A stretch of 64,000 nt of DNA from Cinnamomum chago (Eukaryota; Streptophyta; Magnoliopsida; Laurales; Lauraceae): the NCBI GenBank assembly GCA_038049695.1, contig CP142458.1, forward strand, positions 64,141,501 to 64,205,500, written 5' to 3'. The notes below the pieces were generated by a model that worked only from the letters and a program-made list of their open reading frames with translations, was not told the DNA's origin and searched no databases. Both the position numbers and the translations under genes were made by a program. This document shows positions 11,606 through 22,600 of the stretch, piece after piece; within the stretch, counting starts at the first letter, position 1; the number at the start of each line of letters is the position of its first letter.

Positions 11606-12385
11606 TTATGTTAAAATTTCAAGAGAATAATCTACTAACCAAATGGTAGCATTATGATCTCCAGTAGCTGTGCCATCACCAGCAGAAGTGGTCCCTCTCG
11701 TGATGTCGAGATAGCTAGTCGGATCTATCCCTGCCGCAGCTGCCAACTGTTGAACGATGGCCTCAAGTACACGTATCCTCCTGTCCAGCTCAGCCTGCCT
11801 CGTAGCCTGTTCAACTAGCTGCTCCCGCAGGGCGATCACCTCAGGATGCGGTGCCCGAGACTGTGTGGAAGATGAAAAGGTCCTCGTATATATCCCATCC
11901 CCATTTAAGTATCCCGACCTCTTCCCAAGCACATCAACAGCAATATGTTCCTCAATCATCGGAGATGTGACAGAGGCCTGCGACTGCTCCCCAGCCTTCA
12001 TCAAAGTTTCAAAATCATACACATCATCCCTCTCTTGAGTATCTTCCTCCAAGTAAGTTCCCCTAGGATGGTCCTCTATCAACTCATCGTATTCATCCTG
12101 ATTCTCTTCTGATTCATCCTCGCTCTCATCCGAATCATCGGGTTGAACTATAGGTTCCCCGTGATATATCCACCGTAGGTATGAGACCATCATTCCTTGA
12201 ATGTGCAAATGATTTCTCACGGTCACATAGTCATGCTTCCGATGGTTACAGCAATCGTTACATGGGCAGTTAATCAACACTGCCCCGTCCGAATTCGCCT
12301 TTGCAAAATCAATAAATGAGTTCACCCCAGCTATGTACTCCACACTAAATCGGTTCCGATAATGTAATATCCAACTCCTGTCCAT
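11606..12385 (-). CDS. CACTA transposase-associated domain protein, deleted derivative
   Basis: I chose the ATG at 12,385 because it begins MDRSWILHYRNRFS, the conserved start of the plant transposase-associated domain (Pfam Transpos_assoc) of CACTA TNPD/TNP2 proteins. Residues 1 to about 78 cover that domain, including the cysteine pattern CPCNDCCN and the HGE motif at its end. An acidic stretch follows (DDSDESEDESEENQDEYDE), then about residues 170-235 form a probable coiled coil (REQLVEQATRQAELDRRI), then a short tail. The large transposase core normally following the first domain is absent, so this 259-residue product cannot catalyse transposition. It may still bind DNA or partners, or may be a dead remnant. 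The frame is uninterrupted. Confidence 0.75.
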   Translation of the reverse strand: MDRSWILHYRNRFSVEYIAGVNSFIDFAKANSDGAVLINCPCNDCCNHRKHDYVTVRNHLHIQGMMVSYLRWIYHGEPIVQPDDSDESEDESEENQDEYDELIEDHPRGTYLEEDTQERDDVYDFETLMKAGEQSQASVTSPMIEEHIAVDVLGKRSGYLNGDGIYTRTFSSSTQSRAPHPEVIALREQLVEQATRQAELDRRIRVLEAIVQQLAAAAGIDPTSYLDITRGTTSAGDGTATGDHNATIWLVDYSLEILT

Positions 12386-12700
12386 ACCTGACCTAATCAC
12401 AAGTAAATAGAAATTAGAAATTAGAAATAGAATTTGCTCACCAATATTGAATAGATTGAATGTGTTTATGAGGTACAACTCATTGGGCCTACTTCAATAT
12501 GCTATTTATCTTAGAAGTCTTCAATTCATAACAAGATCAATATCTTGTGTTTCCAGTTTTCCTCTCACTTCACTGAATAGAGCCTTTACAATATCAAACA
12601 AGCCAAACATAACACATGTTGCATAAAAAAAAACAGAAAAACAATCTCATTAACATTATATGGCTATATATAGTTATATATGCTAAGTAAAGCTTGCATT
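12386..12700. other. CACTA-1 leader region upstream of the transposase-associated ORF
   Basis: The open frame continues upstream of the chosen ATG to 12,478, but those 31 residues are hydrophobic and unlike the family start. They are probably leader sequence or intron. No clear promoter was identified. Confidence 0.4.
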
Positions 12701-12703
12701 TAA

Positions 12704-13128
12704 GGGTGTGTTTGGGAAGGGGGGGAAAATGGGGGGGAGGAAAAAAAGGGGGGAAAGTGGAGGGAAAGTGCTTTTGGGGGGTGTTTGGGAAGGGGGGAGG
12801 AAAATGGAGGGAAAAAAAGTGCTTTTTGCCTCAAAAATTTTCCCCCCAAAACAAGGGGGAAAATGAGGGGAAAGTGGGGAGAGAGGGGAGAAATGACTAA
12901 AATGCCCTCCTCCCTTTATTTGAATTTTTTTCAAGAACAAGGGTAAAATAGTCTTTTTTAATGTACCTCACTAAAAACAAAATTATACTTTTTCACTTTC
13001 CTTCCCCTACTTTTTTACTTCCCAAACAAGAGGAGGGAAAATTAATTTTTCCTCCCCTCTCCTTCATTTTCCTTCCCCCTCAAATTTTCCCTCCCCTCCC
13101 CTCCCTTCCTCCCTTCCCAAACGGACCC
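12704..13128. mobile_element. Tourist-like (PIF/Harbinger) MITE nested in CACTA-1
   Basis: The ends are GGGTGTGTTTGGGAAGG (left) and, reversed, GGGTCCGTTTGGGAAGG (right). Both are flanked by the trinucleotide TAA (12,701-12,703 and 13,129-13,131), the typical PIF/Harbinger duplication. The interior is made of G-rich left and C-rich right arms with short repeats such as 'ggaggaaaatggaggg', so the whole element can fold back on itself. It has no coding capacity. Nesting shows it arrived after the CACTA element. Confidence 0.75.
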
Positions 13129-13302
13129 TAAAAAAATTGGTTAAGGCAACTACAAATTATTATGGTGTCTGGTCAAAAAAACTTCAGTAAAAGGCTGATT
13201 TTCAATAACGAAATTATATATGTCGGTAAATAATACTCTTTACCGACGAATTTATAAAATCTTCGCCAAAAAACATCGCTAAAAGTGAAAGTTGTTGTAG
13301 TG

Positions 13303-15344
13303 AGCCTACTTACATGTATGGCCTAAATTCAGCTATTAGGGTCTCTTTTTCAGGTTCTATTTAGGAGCTAACCTAGTCCATAATCAGGTTTGGATCTTTT
13401 TTTTTTTTTATCCTATTGATGCTGTTAGATCCCAATCCCATTGTGGAATCTGTGTTGGATTTGGATGCAAAGACAGATCTGGCCAAACCATCTCAAATGG
13501 CATTCTTAGATTTCTCTCACCTGCAGCAGTTCGATTCTTTGTAGTGAGGCTGTGTTTCAGACTATATGATATGACCAAACCATCTCAAATGGTATTAGTA
13601 TATTTTTCTTTCAATTGGAGCCACCTATATATACTTGTTCAGTTAATTCCAATCTTTTCTTTTACATGCCACTCTAGTGTTAAGGGTACTACCTACTTCT
13701 ATCTTTTATTGTTTTTCCATATCTTTCTTAGCATAACCAAATCAACCAAATTTTCTTTGCCCTGTCATTAGTTTCCTTGTTAACCAACATGCCATTCTAT
13801 ATAATAATGCAGGTATAATGGCTGTTATAAAAGAAATGTCCCTTCGTCACGGTGGCATTCTAGACACATACTAGTCATTAGCTTGTCTCCACTTCACCCA
13901 CCTCAACTACTGCCGATAGTAGAATGCATTGTATATAGGTTGTTTGTGAAAAGTCTACAGTCAACAATCTATCTAATGGAATCCTAGCTTACCAGGCTTA
14001 GGACTAGTACATGGTAGAGTATCTAAATACACGACAGTGCAGGATTACGGCCTTAGAGTCACAGTTCTTGCTTTAACCTTGCTGTAGAACTCATACATCT
14101 ATAAACACTGGCATGGAGTCAAACCACATTTATAAGAGGCAAAGCTTTTGCATAAAAGAAACATCATATTTCTAGGATTTGAAAATCCTATTAAAAAAAT
14201 GCATTCAATGACTTACAAATATGATATGGGGAACCAGGAAGGTATTTAGTTGTGGGATTTTACTTTAGTGGGGTCTTTTTGGGAAGATGAACAACATACT
14301 TAGTCTGAAAAAAAAAAAAAAGTTTACATCAAGTGTTATGTACAGCATTCGGGTGGGCCTAAACACATTTGTAGAAATATATTGGATTCTTGAACTCCTC
14401 AGTGTAAGGCTCTTCTAAAATTGGCCAGTGATGTAGCAGTATCTTTCTTTCGAGGAACAAGATCAGAGGGTCCACAGATGATTTTAGTGGTATCGTCTGA
14501 AGAACCACCATTTTCCCATTGATTCAGCCCATGTCATATTTTCTCTCCACACAAATAAATATGGTAACCAATAGACCCTTAACATTAGGTGTTTGATTGG
14601 AAAGCCACATCCAATAAGATTTTATCCCTGGATTCATCATTCCAAACAGAGAAGAAAAGATTACAGCCCTGGATTGCCTCAAATCCCACAACTTTGTTTT
14701 TCCTAAAATTTGTTTCCTCTGCCATTTGCACAAGTAACCCGATAATCACTTGTTTTTAAATTATCCTTTTGTTAGGTAATGTGGTTTAAGTTGTTCTAGT
14801 TTTCTTCATTTGGGGTCTTACAAAAATTCTTTTCAATCCATCATGGAGGGGTAGGTATGGCTCAAGTCCTTGACTCCTTTCCAAAAGTGTGCATCTTGGG
14901 GGGGAAAGGAGAAGAATAAAAGAAAGGTCAACAGTAAGGGCTCATTGTCTTCAGCATGCATTGGTAGCTCCTTTGTTATCCTAAACATCTATAAACATCA
15001 ACATCTATCTATATAAAATCATATTCAAGACATGCACACACCCAAGCACATAACTACAGCTCCAATATCCTATAACATTTGGGCAAATTCTTGATTCAAA
15101 TTAGCATAAATAAAGGGTGAAAAGGAGAGAGAAGAAATCAGTAATGGGGCATGCATGGAACATAATAGATTCTTGAAATGAAAAAAACCCAGATGGGTTT
15201 TGTCACTGTTGAACATATTAATGTGAGAATTGTTGAGATGGCAGTTCTCTACATGAGAAAAGTAAGGAAGAGAGAGAGAGAGACAGAGAGAGAGAGAGAT
15301 GATAGGCTACCAGGGCCCTTAGATGACACTTGAATTACAACTTT
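13303..15344. other. Unassigned DNA between two CACTA right ends
   Basis: Intron-like AT-rich sequence with long T tracts and no recognisable protein. The longest frames (75 codons at 13,544; 69 codons at 14,733) match nothing I know. If the CACTA element originally ended at 19,271, this would be captured host DNA inside it. Confidence 0.4.
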
Positions 15345-15940
15345 ACATTTATAACTGTCACTTCATAGTATAGTATTAAGTTATTTTAGATTTTTATTAA
15401 CCTCTTATATATTGTGAAGTCACTAAATTATTGTTTCTTGTTCTATCATTAATGAGCTAATTTTCTTAGCATTGATCCCAAACATTGTCTCCAAACTAGG
15501 TTAAAATTTACCCACTTTCTTATCAAACTAATAAATACTATGTCATCTGGAAACCATTTACTCCAAGCAACTATTGTTGTGTTCTCCATAACCAAGGAGA
15601 ATAATAAGAGCTTAAAGGGTGAGCCAATGATGCAATCGCTCTGTAACAAGGCACTTAGATCTATCACATTTGTTATTGTCTCTTCATACTGTAGTACTAA
15701 GTTATTTTAAATTTTTATTAACCTCTTATATGTTGTCAAAGCACCAAATTTGAGTTTCTTGTTTAGTCTTTTGATCTGCTAATTTTCTAGGCATTTGACC
15801 CAAATAATGTCTCTAAAGGCCTAGCTTATCATTTGCTCATTTTCTAGTTTAATTAACAAATAACATATCATCTGTAAACTATTTACTCCAAGCAACTCTT
15901 GTTGTGTTCTACACAACCAAGGACAGTAACAAAAGCTTAA
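15345..15940 (+). repeat. Diverged tandem duplication, unit about 310 bp
   Basis: Copy one (about 15,350-15,620) and copy two (about 15,672-15,940) share 'aagttattttag/aatttttattaacctc', 'tttactccaagcaactatt/ctt', 'gttgtgttct' and 'aaccaagga' in the same order. They differ by many substitutions, so the duplication is old. It is non-coding. Confidence 0.75.
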
Positions 15941-16575
15941 AGATGCACTAATCCTCCACAAAACCTACATTGAATGCCACTAATCCCATTAGTAAACCAA
16001 ACCAGCCCATGAACAATGCTTCACCACTATCCTTCACTCTAGTAACCATATCTATTACCTGCACAATTTACCACCTCATCATCCCTCTCGAATCCATCAA
16101 GAACCCATAGCTTTTCTCTTACCCATACCACCTGATATCATGCTGCCCCGGCAAATGTCCACACAAATGACAACCTGCTCCAAAAATGGCTTCAAGAAAA
16201 CCTTTTCCTCTTCGAACCACCCGTACCTGCCTGACTAATTACCTCCCTTAATCAAAATGAACCTACACGCTTCACTCAAGCTACTATATAGGCAGAATGG
16301 AGACATGTCATGGACCATGAGTTCAGTGTACTCTCCAAAGATGTACAACATGTACTTTAGTTCCCTTCAAGCCACAATGAATGTACTGGGATGTAACTGG
16401 GTCGATCAAAACAAAAGAAAACAGATGTTTCCATTCAAGAATATAAGGTCTGTTTGTTGCGAATGGGTTCTAGCTATCAGCAGTTCAGAGTTGATATTTT
16501 TAGGCCATCAGCCCAATTGTCAAACAAGCTACCATACACATGGTACTTACTATTGCTATTAGCTATAATTGGTTA

Positions 16576-16646
<71 letters not shown>

Positions 16647-17640
16647 GAGAAATCTCCAGAGCTTTGTGATAAATGTGCATGAGTATTCATATATGGGTTC
16701 ACAGCAGCCCAAGTTAACATTCATTAAACATTCCGCACAGTCTAGTGGATTCAAAATTTCAAATTTCACAATAGCAACTACTTTTATATCCATACTGCTG
16801 GAGGTATATGATTTCTCAATGACAAAAACACCTACGAAATCATATAAATCTTTCCACGACCATTATTATTTATGACAAGACGGCCCTACTTATATTTCAT
16901 TTCTCTGGATTCGAGTCATTGAAAATTCTGTATTAGAAAATACATTAGAAATCCATCTCACTATTTACAAAGTTGGAGGTTCCTCTTTCTCCGTACCTTT
17001 ACCAAGAAGTAAAAAGCCCACATATGAGAACCTTTAAGTTTTCAATTTCACTTTACATTTGTATCAGAGTCAATTACTCAGAGTACCTACATCTTCATGC
17101 AGTAAGTTCTGAACTAACAATCACTTATATCAGAGTACAAAACACTCAAATCATTGATACTCACAAAACCACATCTAAATAACTACGTGAGCAAAGTTTG
17201 AGAAGCTAAGATTCTGAAGCATAACTCAAATCACAAAGCACTAAATATATATCAGAAACTCGTCAAGCCCACAGAAAGGAAAAAAACAAAACCCTACTCA
17301 TTCCCATAGATTAAACTCCATATGTCACGTTTATCTGGATCATGCACATAGCTTGCATTAGAATATTTAAGATCATCTCATGGTCCTTGGAGCAGATGTC
17401 GCATGTTATGGTGATAACAGGTGAACTGATTGTATGAAAATGGATATAACAATATTTCTATTTATGGTCATTTCAGTCTCTGTAGGGCAAAGGTGTAAAG
17501 CCTAATAAAATGGAAGAAGCTTACCAAACAGTGAAGCTTGAAATTAGGGATGATGAAGATCGTGGGGCCCACTTGATCGATGGCCCACTGGAATAGTGGT
17601 GGTGATGGTGCTCGGTGGTCCACTGGGCAAAGAGGGGGAG
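15941..17640. other. Unassigned DNA with a long TC microsatellite
   Basis: A perfect TC repeat of about 33 units lies at 16,578-16,644, and a shorter GA tract upstream at 15,272-15,298. Around them I see short frames only (for example 16,257-16,562, 101 codons, not recognised). No exon or RNA gene is supported. Confidence 0.6.
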
Positions 17641-17652
17641 GAAAGAAATCAG

Positions 17653-17702
<50 letters not shown>

Positions 17703-17982
17703 ATGGGTGGGTGCTCAGTCACGTTCTTAGGAAGAGGGGAATGAGGAGGAAATAAAGAAAGGAAGAAAGAGAGAATAGAAAATCAGATGGGAGATGAGAT
17801 GAATGAGTGGAGAAGGGAGAGGGAAATGAGAGAGGGGGCTGCTGAGAGAGTGGAATGAGAAAGGGGAAAGGGAGATAAGGGAGAAGGATAAGGAAGAAAG
17901 AAAGAAGAGGAGGAGGAGGAGGAAAAGGCGGCTGCGCAGGGCAGAGGAGAGGAGAGGAACAGGGGAGGAAGAAGAGAAGAGA

Positions 17983-18028
<46 letters not shown>

Positions 18029-18635
18029 CGAGGGAGAGAGGGAGTGGTGTGCAGGTGGGCGCTGCAGCAAGCGCAGGCGAGGGGAGACAGGGGAGGAAGA
18101 AGAAGAGAGGAAAGGAGGGAGGAGAGCAGACAGATAGGAAACAGAGAGATGGGGAACGAGGGAGAGAGAGAACAGAGAAGAAAGAGAGAGGAGAGGGGGA
18201 ATGGTGCGCGGTGCGTGCGGAGTGCAGGAAGATGGAGGGGTGTACCTGGTGCAGGGGAGGCGTCCGGCGGCGCGAGGAGGAAGATGAAGGCTCTGCGGGC
18301 GTCCGGGGACTGCTGCGCGCGCTTGGCAGTGCTGCTGTGGTCGTCTGGCGGAGGAAGATGAAGTGGGCCGTGCGCCTGGGAGAGGTCTGGAGAGATAGAA
18401 AGGGATGAGCGGTGAGGGCGATGGAGATGGGTTCTGGAGGGGTGCGAAGGGGGGTATGGGATGGAGGTGATGAGAGGACGACGATGGAGAGGTGGGGGCG
18501 ATGAAGCAGAGGGAGCCGGAGATGAGTTAGGGCAGAGAAAGAAGTGAGTGAGGAGAAGGAAAAGAGGGATTTGAGTGGGGAGAGAGAAATGAGTGCGGGG
18601 AGGGAAAACAGGGATGTAGGAGGGAGTTAGGATTC
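17641..18635. repeat. GA-rich island with two GA microsatellites and a CpG-rich core
   Basis: GA repeats lie at about 17,659-17,698 and 17,988-18,026. Between and after them nearly every base is purine on the plus strand. From 18,200 to 18,400 GC and CpG content rise sharply ('gcgtccggcggcgcgagg', 'ctgctgcgcgcgcttgg'). Open frames here are low-complexity serine/leucine or arginine/glutamate strings and I do not call them genes. The composition resembles the 5' leader or promoter of a plant housekeeping gene, possibly carried in by the transposon; that is inference. Confidence 0.5.
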
Positions 18636-18644
18636 AAAAAGTTT

Positions 18645-18766
18645 ATTTGGACAAACTTTTTGGCCAGAATTTTGGCCAACCCATATGGTTTTCATTGAAT
18701 ATCACTATGATATTCAATGGAAACCATATGGGTTGGCCAAAATTCTGGCCAAAAAGTTTGTCCAAG
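18645..18766. mobile_element. Near-perfect hairpin MITE
   Basis: Left arm 18,647-18,704 and right arm 18,706-18,763 are almost exact reverse complements ('ggacaaactttttggccaga' against its complement), with essentially no loop. Arms of about 58 bp with one or two mismatches indicate a young fold-back element. No clear target duplication was found. A transcript through it would form a long stem that could be processed to small RNAs. Confidence 0.75.
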
Positions 18767-18779
18767 TAGCATTACTCTT

Positions 18780-19271
18780 AGTAAAAATAAGTAAAAAGTC
18801 AATCAACCTTTACCCACGTTTTATATTAAACGTTAGTAATAAATTTTCTGACACTAATTTTCATTCGTAAAATTAAATTCGTTGATAAAGGTCTCTGATT
18901 TTTAATTTTCCTAAAATAAATTTAAACTTTACCGACGTGTTACAAAAAAACGTCGCTAAAAGTTCATTTTATATTTATTTTCTCTAAAAATAAAGTTAAT
19001 AATAAAATTGAACTTTGCCGACGATTTTCAAGAAAATGTCGCTAAAAGTCAATTTTACCAACGTTTTATAATTCGTCGGTAATAATCTCTGATTTTTTTA
19101 CTTTTCCTAAAAATCCAAGATTGAACTTTGCCGATGATTTTTTTAGTAAAACGTTGCTAAAAGTCAGCCTTTTACCGACATTTTAATAGTGTCGGTAAAT
19201 AATACTCTTTACCGACAAATTTATAAAAGCGTCGTAAAAAAACGTCGCTAAAAGTGCAAGTTGTTGTAGTG
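18780..19271. mobile_element. Second CACTA-1-type right terminus
   Basis: It carries the same subterminal motifs (TTTACCGACG and CGTCGCTAAAAGT) and ends in AAGTTGTTGTAGTG (to 19,271). Its last 85 bp closely match 13,218-13,302 ('ggtaaataatactctttacc' in both). It is followed by AAA, the trinucleotide that precedes the left end at 7,888. It is either the true right end of a larger CACTA (7,888-19,271) or the remnant of a second element. Confidence 0.75.
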
Positions 19272-19601
19272 AAATTGTAGTTTTACTTAATTTCAATGAA
19301 TTAATAACTTTGGAATTCATGGAATTCCAGCTCCTTTGCTTTTTTATGGAACTTCTGGATGCTCAAGTTCAAAAGAGGATTCAGGCATTCCGCTATATCT
19401 GAGAATTTAGAAATTCTCCAGACACGAATTCTCTGAGTTCCAGTAAAGAAAAAAGGACTTAGATTCAATGGAATTCATAAGAACCATGCATACAATAAAG
19501 TAAGAAAAACACAATGTATGCCTTCAAATACAAAACAATCAAAACCTATGCGGGAGGAGACATCATGGAACAAAGTAGTGACTACTCACACATTTTTTTA
19601 A
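19272..19601 (-). other. 3' flank of the F-box gene
   Basis: Read on the minus strand, this non-coding sequence after the F-box stop codon matches the flanks of the duplicated F-box fragments at 27,375, 47,923 and 59,242 ('gtgtgagtagt.actac', 'gttttgat.gttttgt', 'ttattgtat..gcatgg'). The duplicates therefore copied genomic DNA including the 3' flank, and not just a spliced mRNA. Confidence 0.6.
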
Positions 19602-22600
19602 TTAAATCCTCCGATGTGCATTGGCCAAAGTGCGTAGGCATTTTGAGAATGGGAAGACCAAGTACCACATAGAAACAGTAGCCCCAGAATCGCAGCGCAT
19701 AACTGTCTCTGATGCTCCACTAGTAAAATCATAGCATAAGAAATCACCTTGGTTCCTAAGAAAAATAGCATCTTTATTAGGATGAAAAGCAAGGATATCC
19801 ACTGGCTCCACAGCAATGGGAAATTCATATAAATCTACATCTAGTAAGGGTTTAGGAAATCCAATGTCATCAAGATGGATCCGATGCTTCACGACCCATT
19901 CGCTTTCTTCAGACATCCACACTTCCATTTTCAAATCATTGTGGTAGGCAAAATTGAGACCACCTTGAGACTCTCTGAAACAAATGGATGGAATGAACTC
20001 TGGAGTATCCGAATAAGTAGATAAGTTCATCACCCTAATATACTGTTCCTCCACATCAAACTTCAGAAACAGAGAAGGATCAGGTGCCAAGAATAGAGCT
20101 CCTGTCACATCCCCCAAAATAAGAATTGGGGGAAAATGTGAAAAATAAATTAAATTCAAATTTTCCTGTGTTTAATACAACACAAGCTTCCAAAAAGTGG
20201 ACCCAAAAAAAATAATTTCAACCTGTGGTAAGTCAAAATATATTTCATTAAATGCAACGGAAGCTTATTCAATTGGTATTCAATGATCATAAATCAGATC
20301 CAACACAAAAATCAAATAAACATTAATTGTTAAAGTCGCAGAATGAATAAAACAATTACTAAACAAATGTTTATCATTAAAGAAAATTCATCTAAAGAAT
20401 TGCTAAGATGACGTTCACTCTCATGCAGGCTCAGACGGCTCCGAAACCGTCTCCGGCATCCCACTCGGGTTCATTAGTTGGCTTAAACGTTTGAAACGCT
20501 TGATCCTCCTCCGTCTCCTGGGTAAAGTAGGGATCGGTACCTATGCACCAAATATTACAAAGTAAACAGCAAGTACATAATCATAATTCGAAATTTAATA
20601 CAGCAACGAGAAGAATATAGACGAGAGTGATCATATAGAAGTAATGACAGTAATAATGACAAGAAAGAACGTATAGCATAATCCAAATAAAGCAAAATGA
20701 GCAATATGATTCACACGAAGACAAGTGTCCCCGTTTTGGGTGGTCAGCCCTAAATAAATCGGGAGAGCCCGTCCATAACGTCGGTGGTCATAAACCGATC
20801 GAATTAAAAACAAATCAGGATAACCTGTTCACATTCAAAGCGGATTATAAGTGATCCGGTCACATCGGTGATCAACCGTTTATATATTGATCTGCAGTCG
20901 TCCATAAATGACCCACATAAATATAAACATATAAGCATAATAGACTTGAATAATAAAGCTCCGACACAAGAGTCCTAAGTCAAAGTAAAGTGCTGGTCAT
21001 TCCACATCCCATATCATAATCAAATCGTCATACAAAATTTGCCGAGCCACTTTATAGTCCATAATACACAATAGGGTATGCACCTAAAGGAGTACATATC
21101 CTAAATCAACATATATATGCATGCGAAGGTTAAGACGTAGATACGAATCGATCCTAAGGTCAAACATAAGGTCTCGTACCCCACAACCATAGAAATCTCT
21201 AATAAATATAAGATCAACGCATTCCTTTTTCCATTAATGGTGCATAGACCCACTTAAGGGTTTTCCAATAGAAATGGGTTGAACTCGAATCCATTAGGAT
21301 TTCCCCGAGGTCGTACGAAGTACTAAACCCTGTATTAGTAATATACCATGTGCCCGGACGATATTTACTTGGTCCAAAGAAATAATAATAAAGTACAAAA
21401 AATATAATTTTAGCACATTAAAAACTAAAGATATCATTTAATATTAATTTGCAAATAATGACAAATAACCTTAGTTTACAATTTTTAGAAAACTTGAGGG
21501 CCCCATTCAAAACATTTTCCACATTCAAATAGTCAAAGGATTTAATTTGGATTTACAAAACAAACAAGGCCATTTTCTAATTTTAGAAACACATGGGGAC
21601 AAGGTGATATAAAAACAACCACCCTACTCTAGGATCTGTCACAGCAAAACTCTCCTCACTTATATTTTCCTTTTTAAACATGCACTGGTCAAGCCATCCC
21701 CTCCAGAACACACCTTCCAGAACGGTGTGGTTCCACGCCTGCCCATCCAAGGTTACTTAGATTAGTGGGCCCCAAAGATCACAACACCAAATCACCCTCA
21801 CAAACACATCGCCCAGCCATATCCAATCACTCTTGGGTCCCACAACTAATTAGATATAAATAAAATAATTAATAGTACTCATGTTTTAACCTGATCAAAC
21901 TACTGGATGGTAGGCCAACTAGGGCCCATCTCGCACGGGTCCGCCATCTATAGGGTCCACAAGCAGATCCATGGTCCGGATTGGTGATTGGGTCACTCCC
22001 AAAAGTGATCTAACGTTCTGCACATGTGTTCCCCCCACTGCCCTTTTGTTTTCTTTTTAATTCATGTACAGGTCAAGGTCAAACTGCCCCTACACTATTA
22101 ATGTCAAACATGCATTGATAGTGGCCCCCACTAGATTATATGAAAGGAAACACTTGTCTCCATGTTCTGCAACTAGAAGTCTTCCCCCTACTTTTATTTT
22201 CTTTCAAAACCTGTACAGATCCAGCCACACACACAGAACCTCATTCACGCCTGTAGCAACCGGATGACTAATTAGTAGGTCCCACGGAGCACAACCCCAT
22301 ATCACACCAATTACGACCGATGTCTGAATCATTAGATGGTGGCCATCAATATGCATCCAAGGTTTCATCACAAAAATACAGTAAATCAAAACTTAGGGCA
22401 TAAGAAAAGGGTTTCTACATGCATCCATACTGGAATCAACGAGAAACACATGCATTAAATTCACAGATTATGTTTAGGTGCTTGCCTTTTACTGGAGTTT
22501 GAGGAAAATGCAACAGATCCTAACCAATACCCAAACTGAGATTCCCACAACGCTCAAGAATAACCCTATCACCAATCTTACATAAGAGATGAGAAAGAGA

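Larger units (their letters stand above)
7888..13302 (-). mobile_element. CACTA (En/Spm-type) transposon, internally rearranged
   Basis: The left end is CACTACAACAATTTA (from 7,888) and the right end is its complement, TTGTTGTAGTG (13,292-13,302). Both ends carry many copies of the subterminal motif TTTACCGACG or CGTCGGTAAA. The interior holds a transposase-associated ORF on the minus strand, a 172-bp minisatellite and a nested Tourist MITE. CACTA elements make 3-bp target duplications; here the flanks are AAA and AGC and do not match. A second right end at 19,271 is followed by AAA, so the original element may have extended to there. No DDE transposase core is visible, so it is non-autonomous. 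Confidence 0.85.

Noticed and set aside
16540-16875. Serine/leucine and arginine/glutamate repeat proteins over the TC microsatellite
   Set aside because: Translations of a dinucleotide repeat; no flanking coding signal.
17783-18408. Long low-complexity frames on both strands in the GA-rich island
   Set aside because: Composition alone keeps the frames open. No domain, splice site or start context supports a gene.
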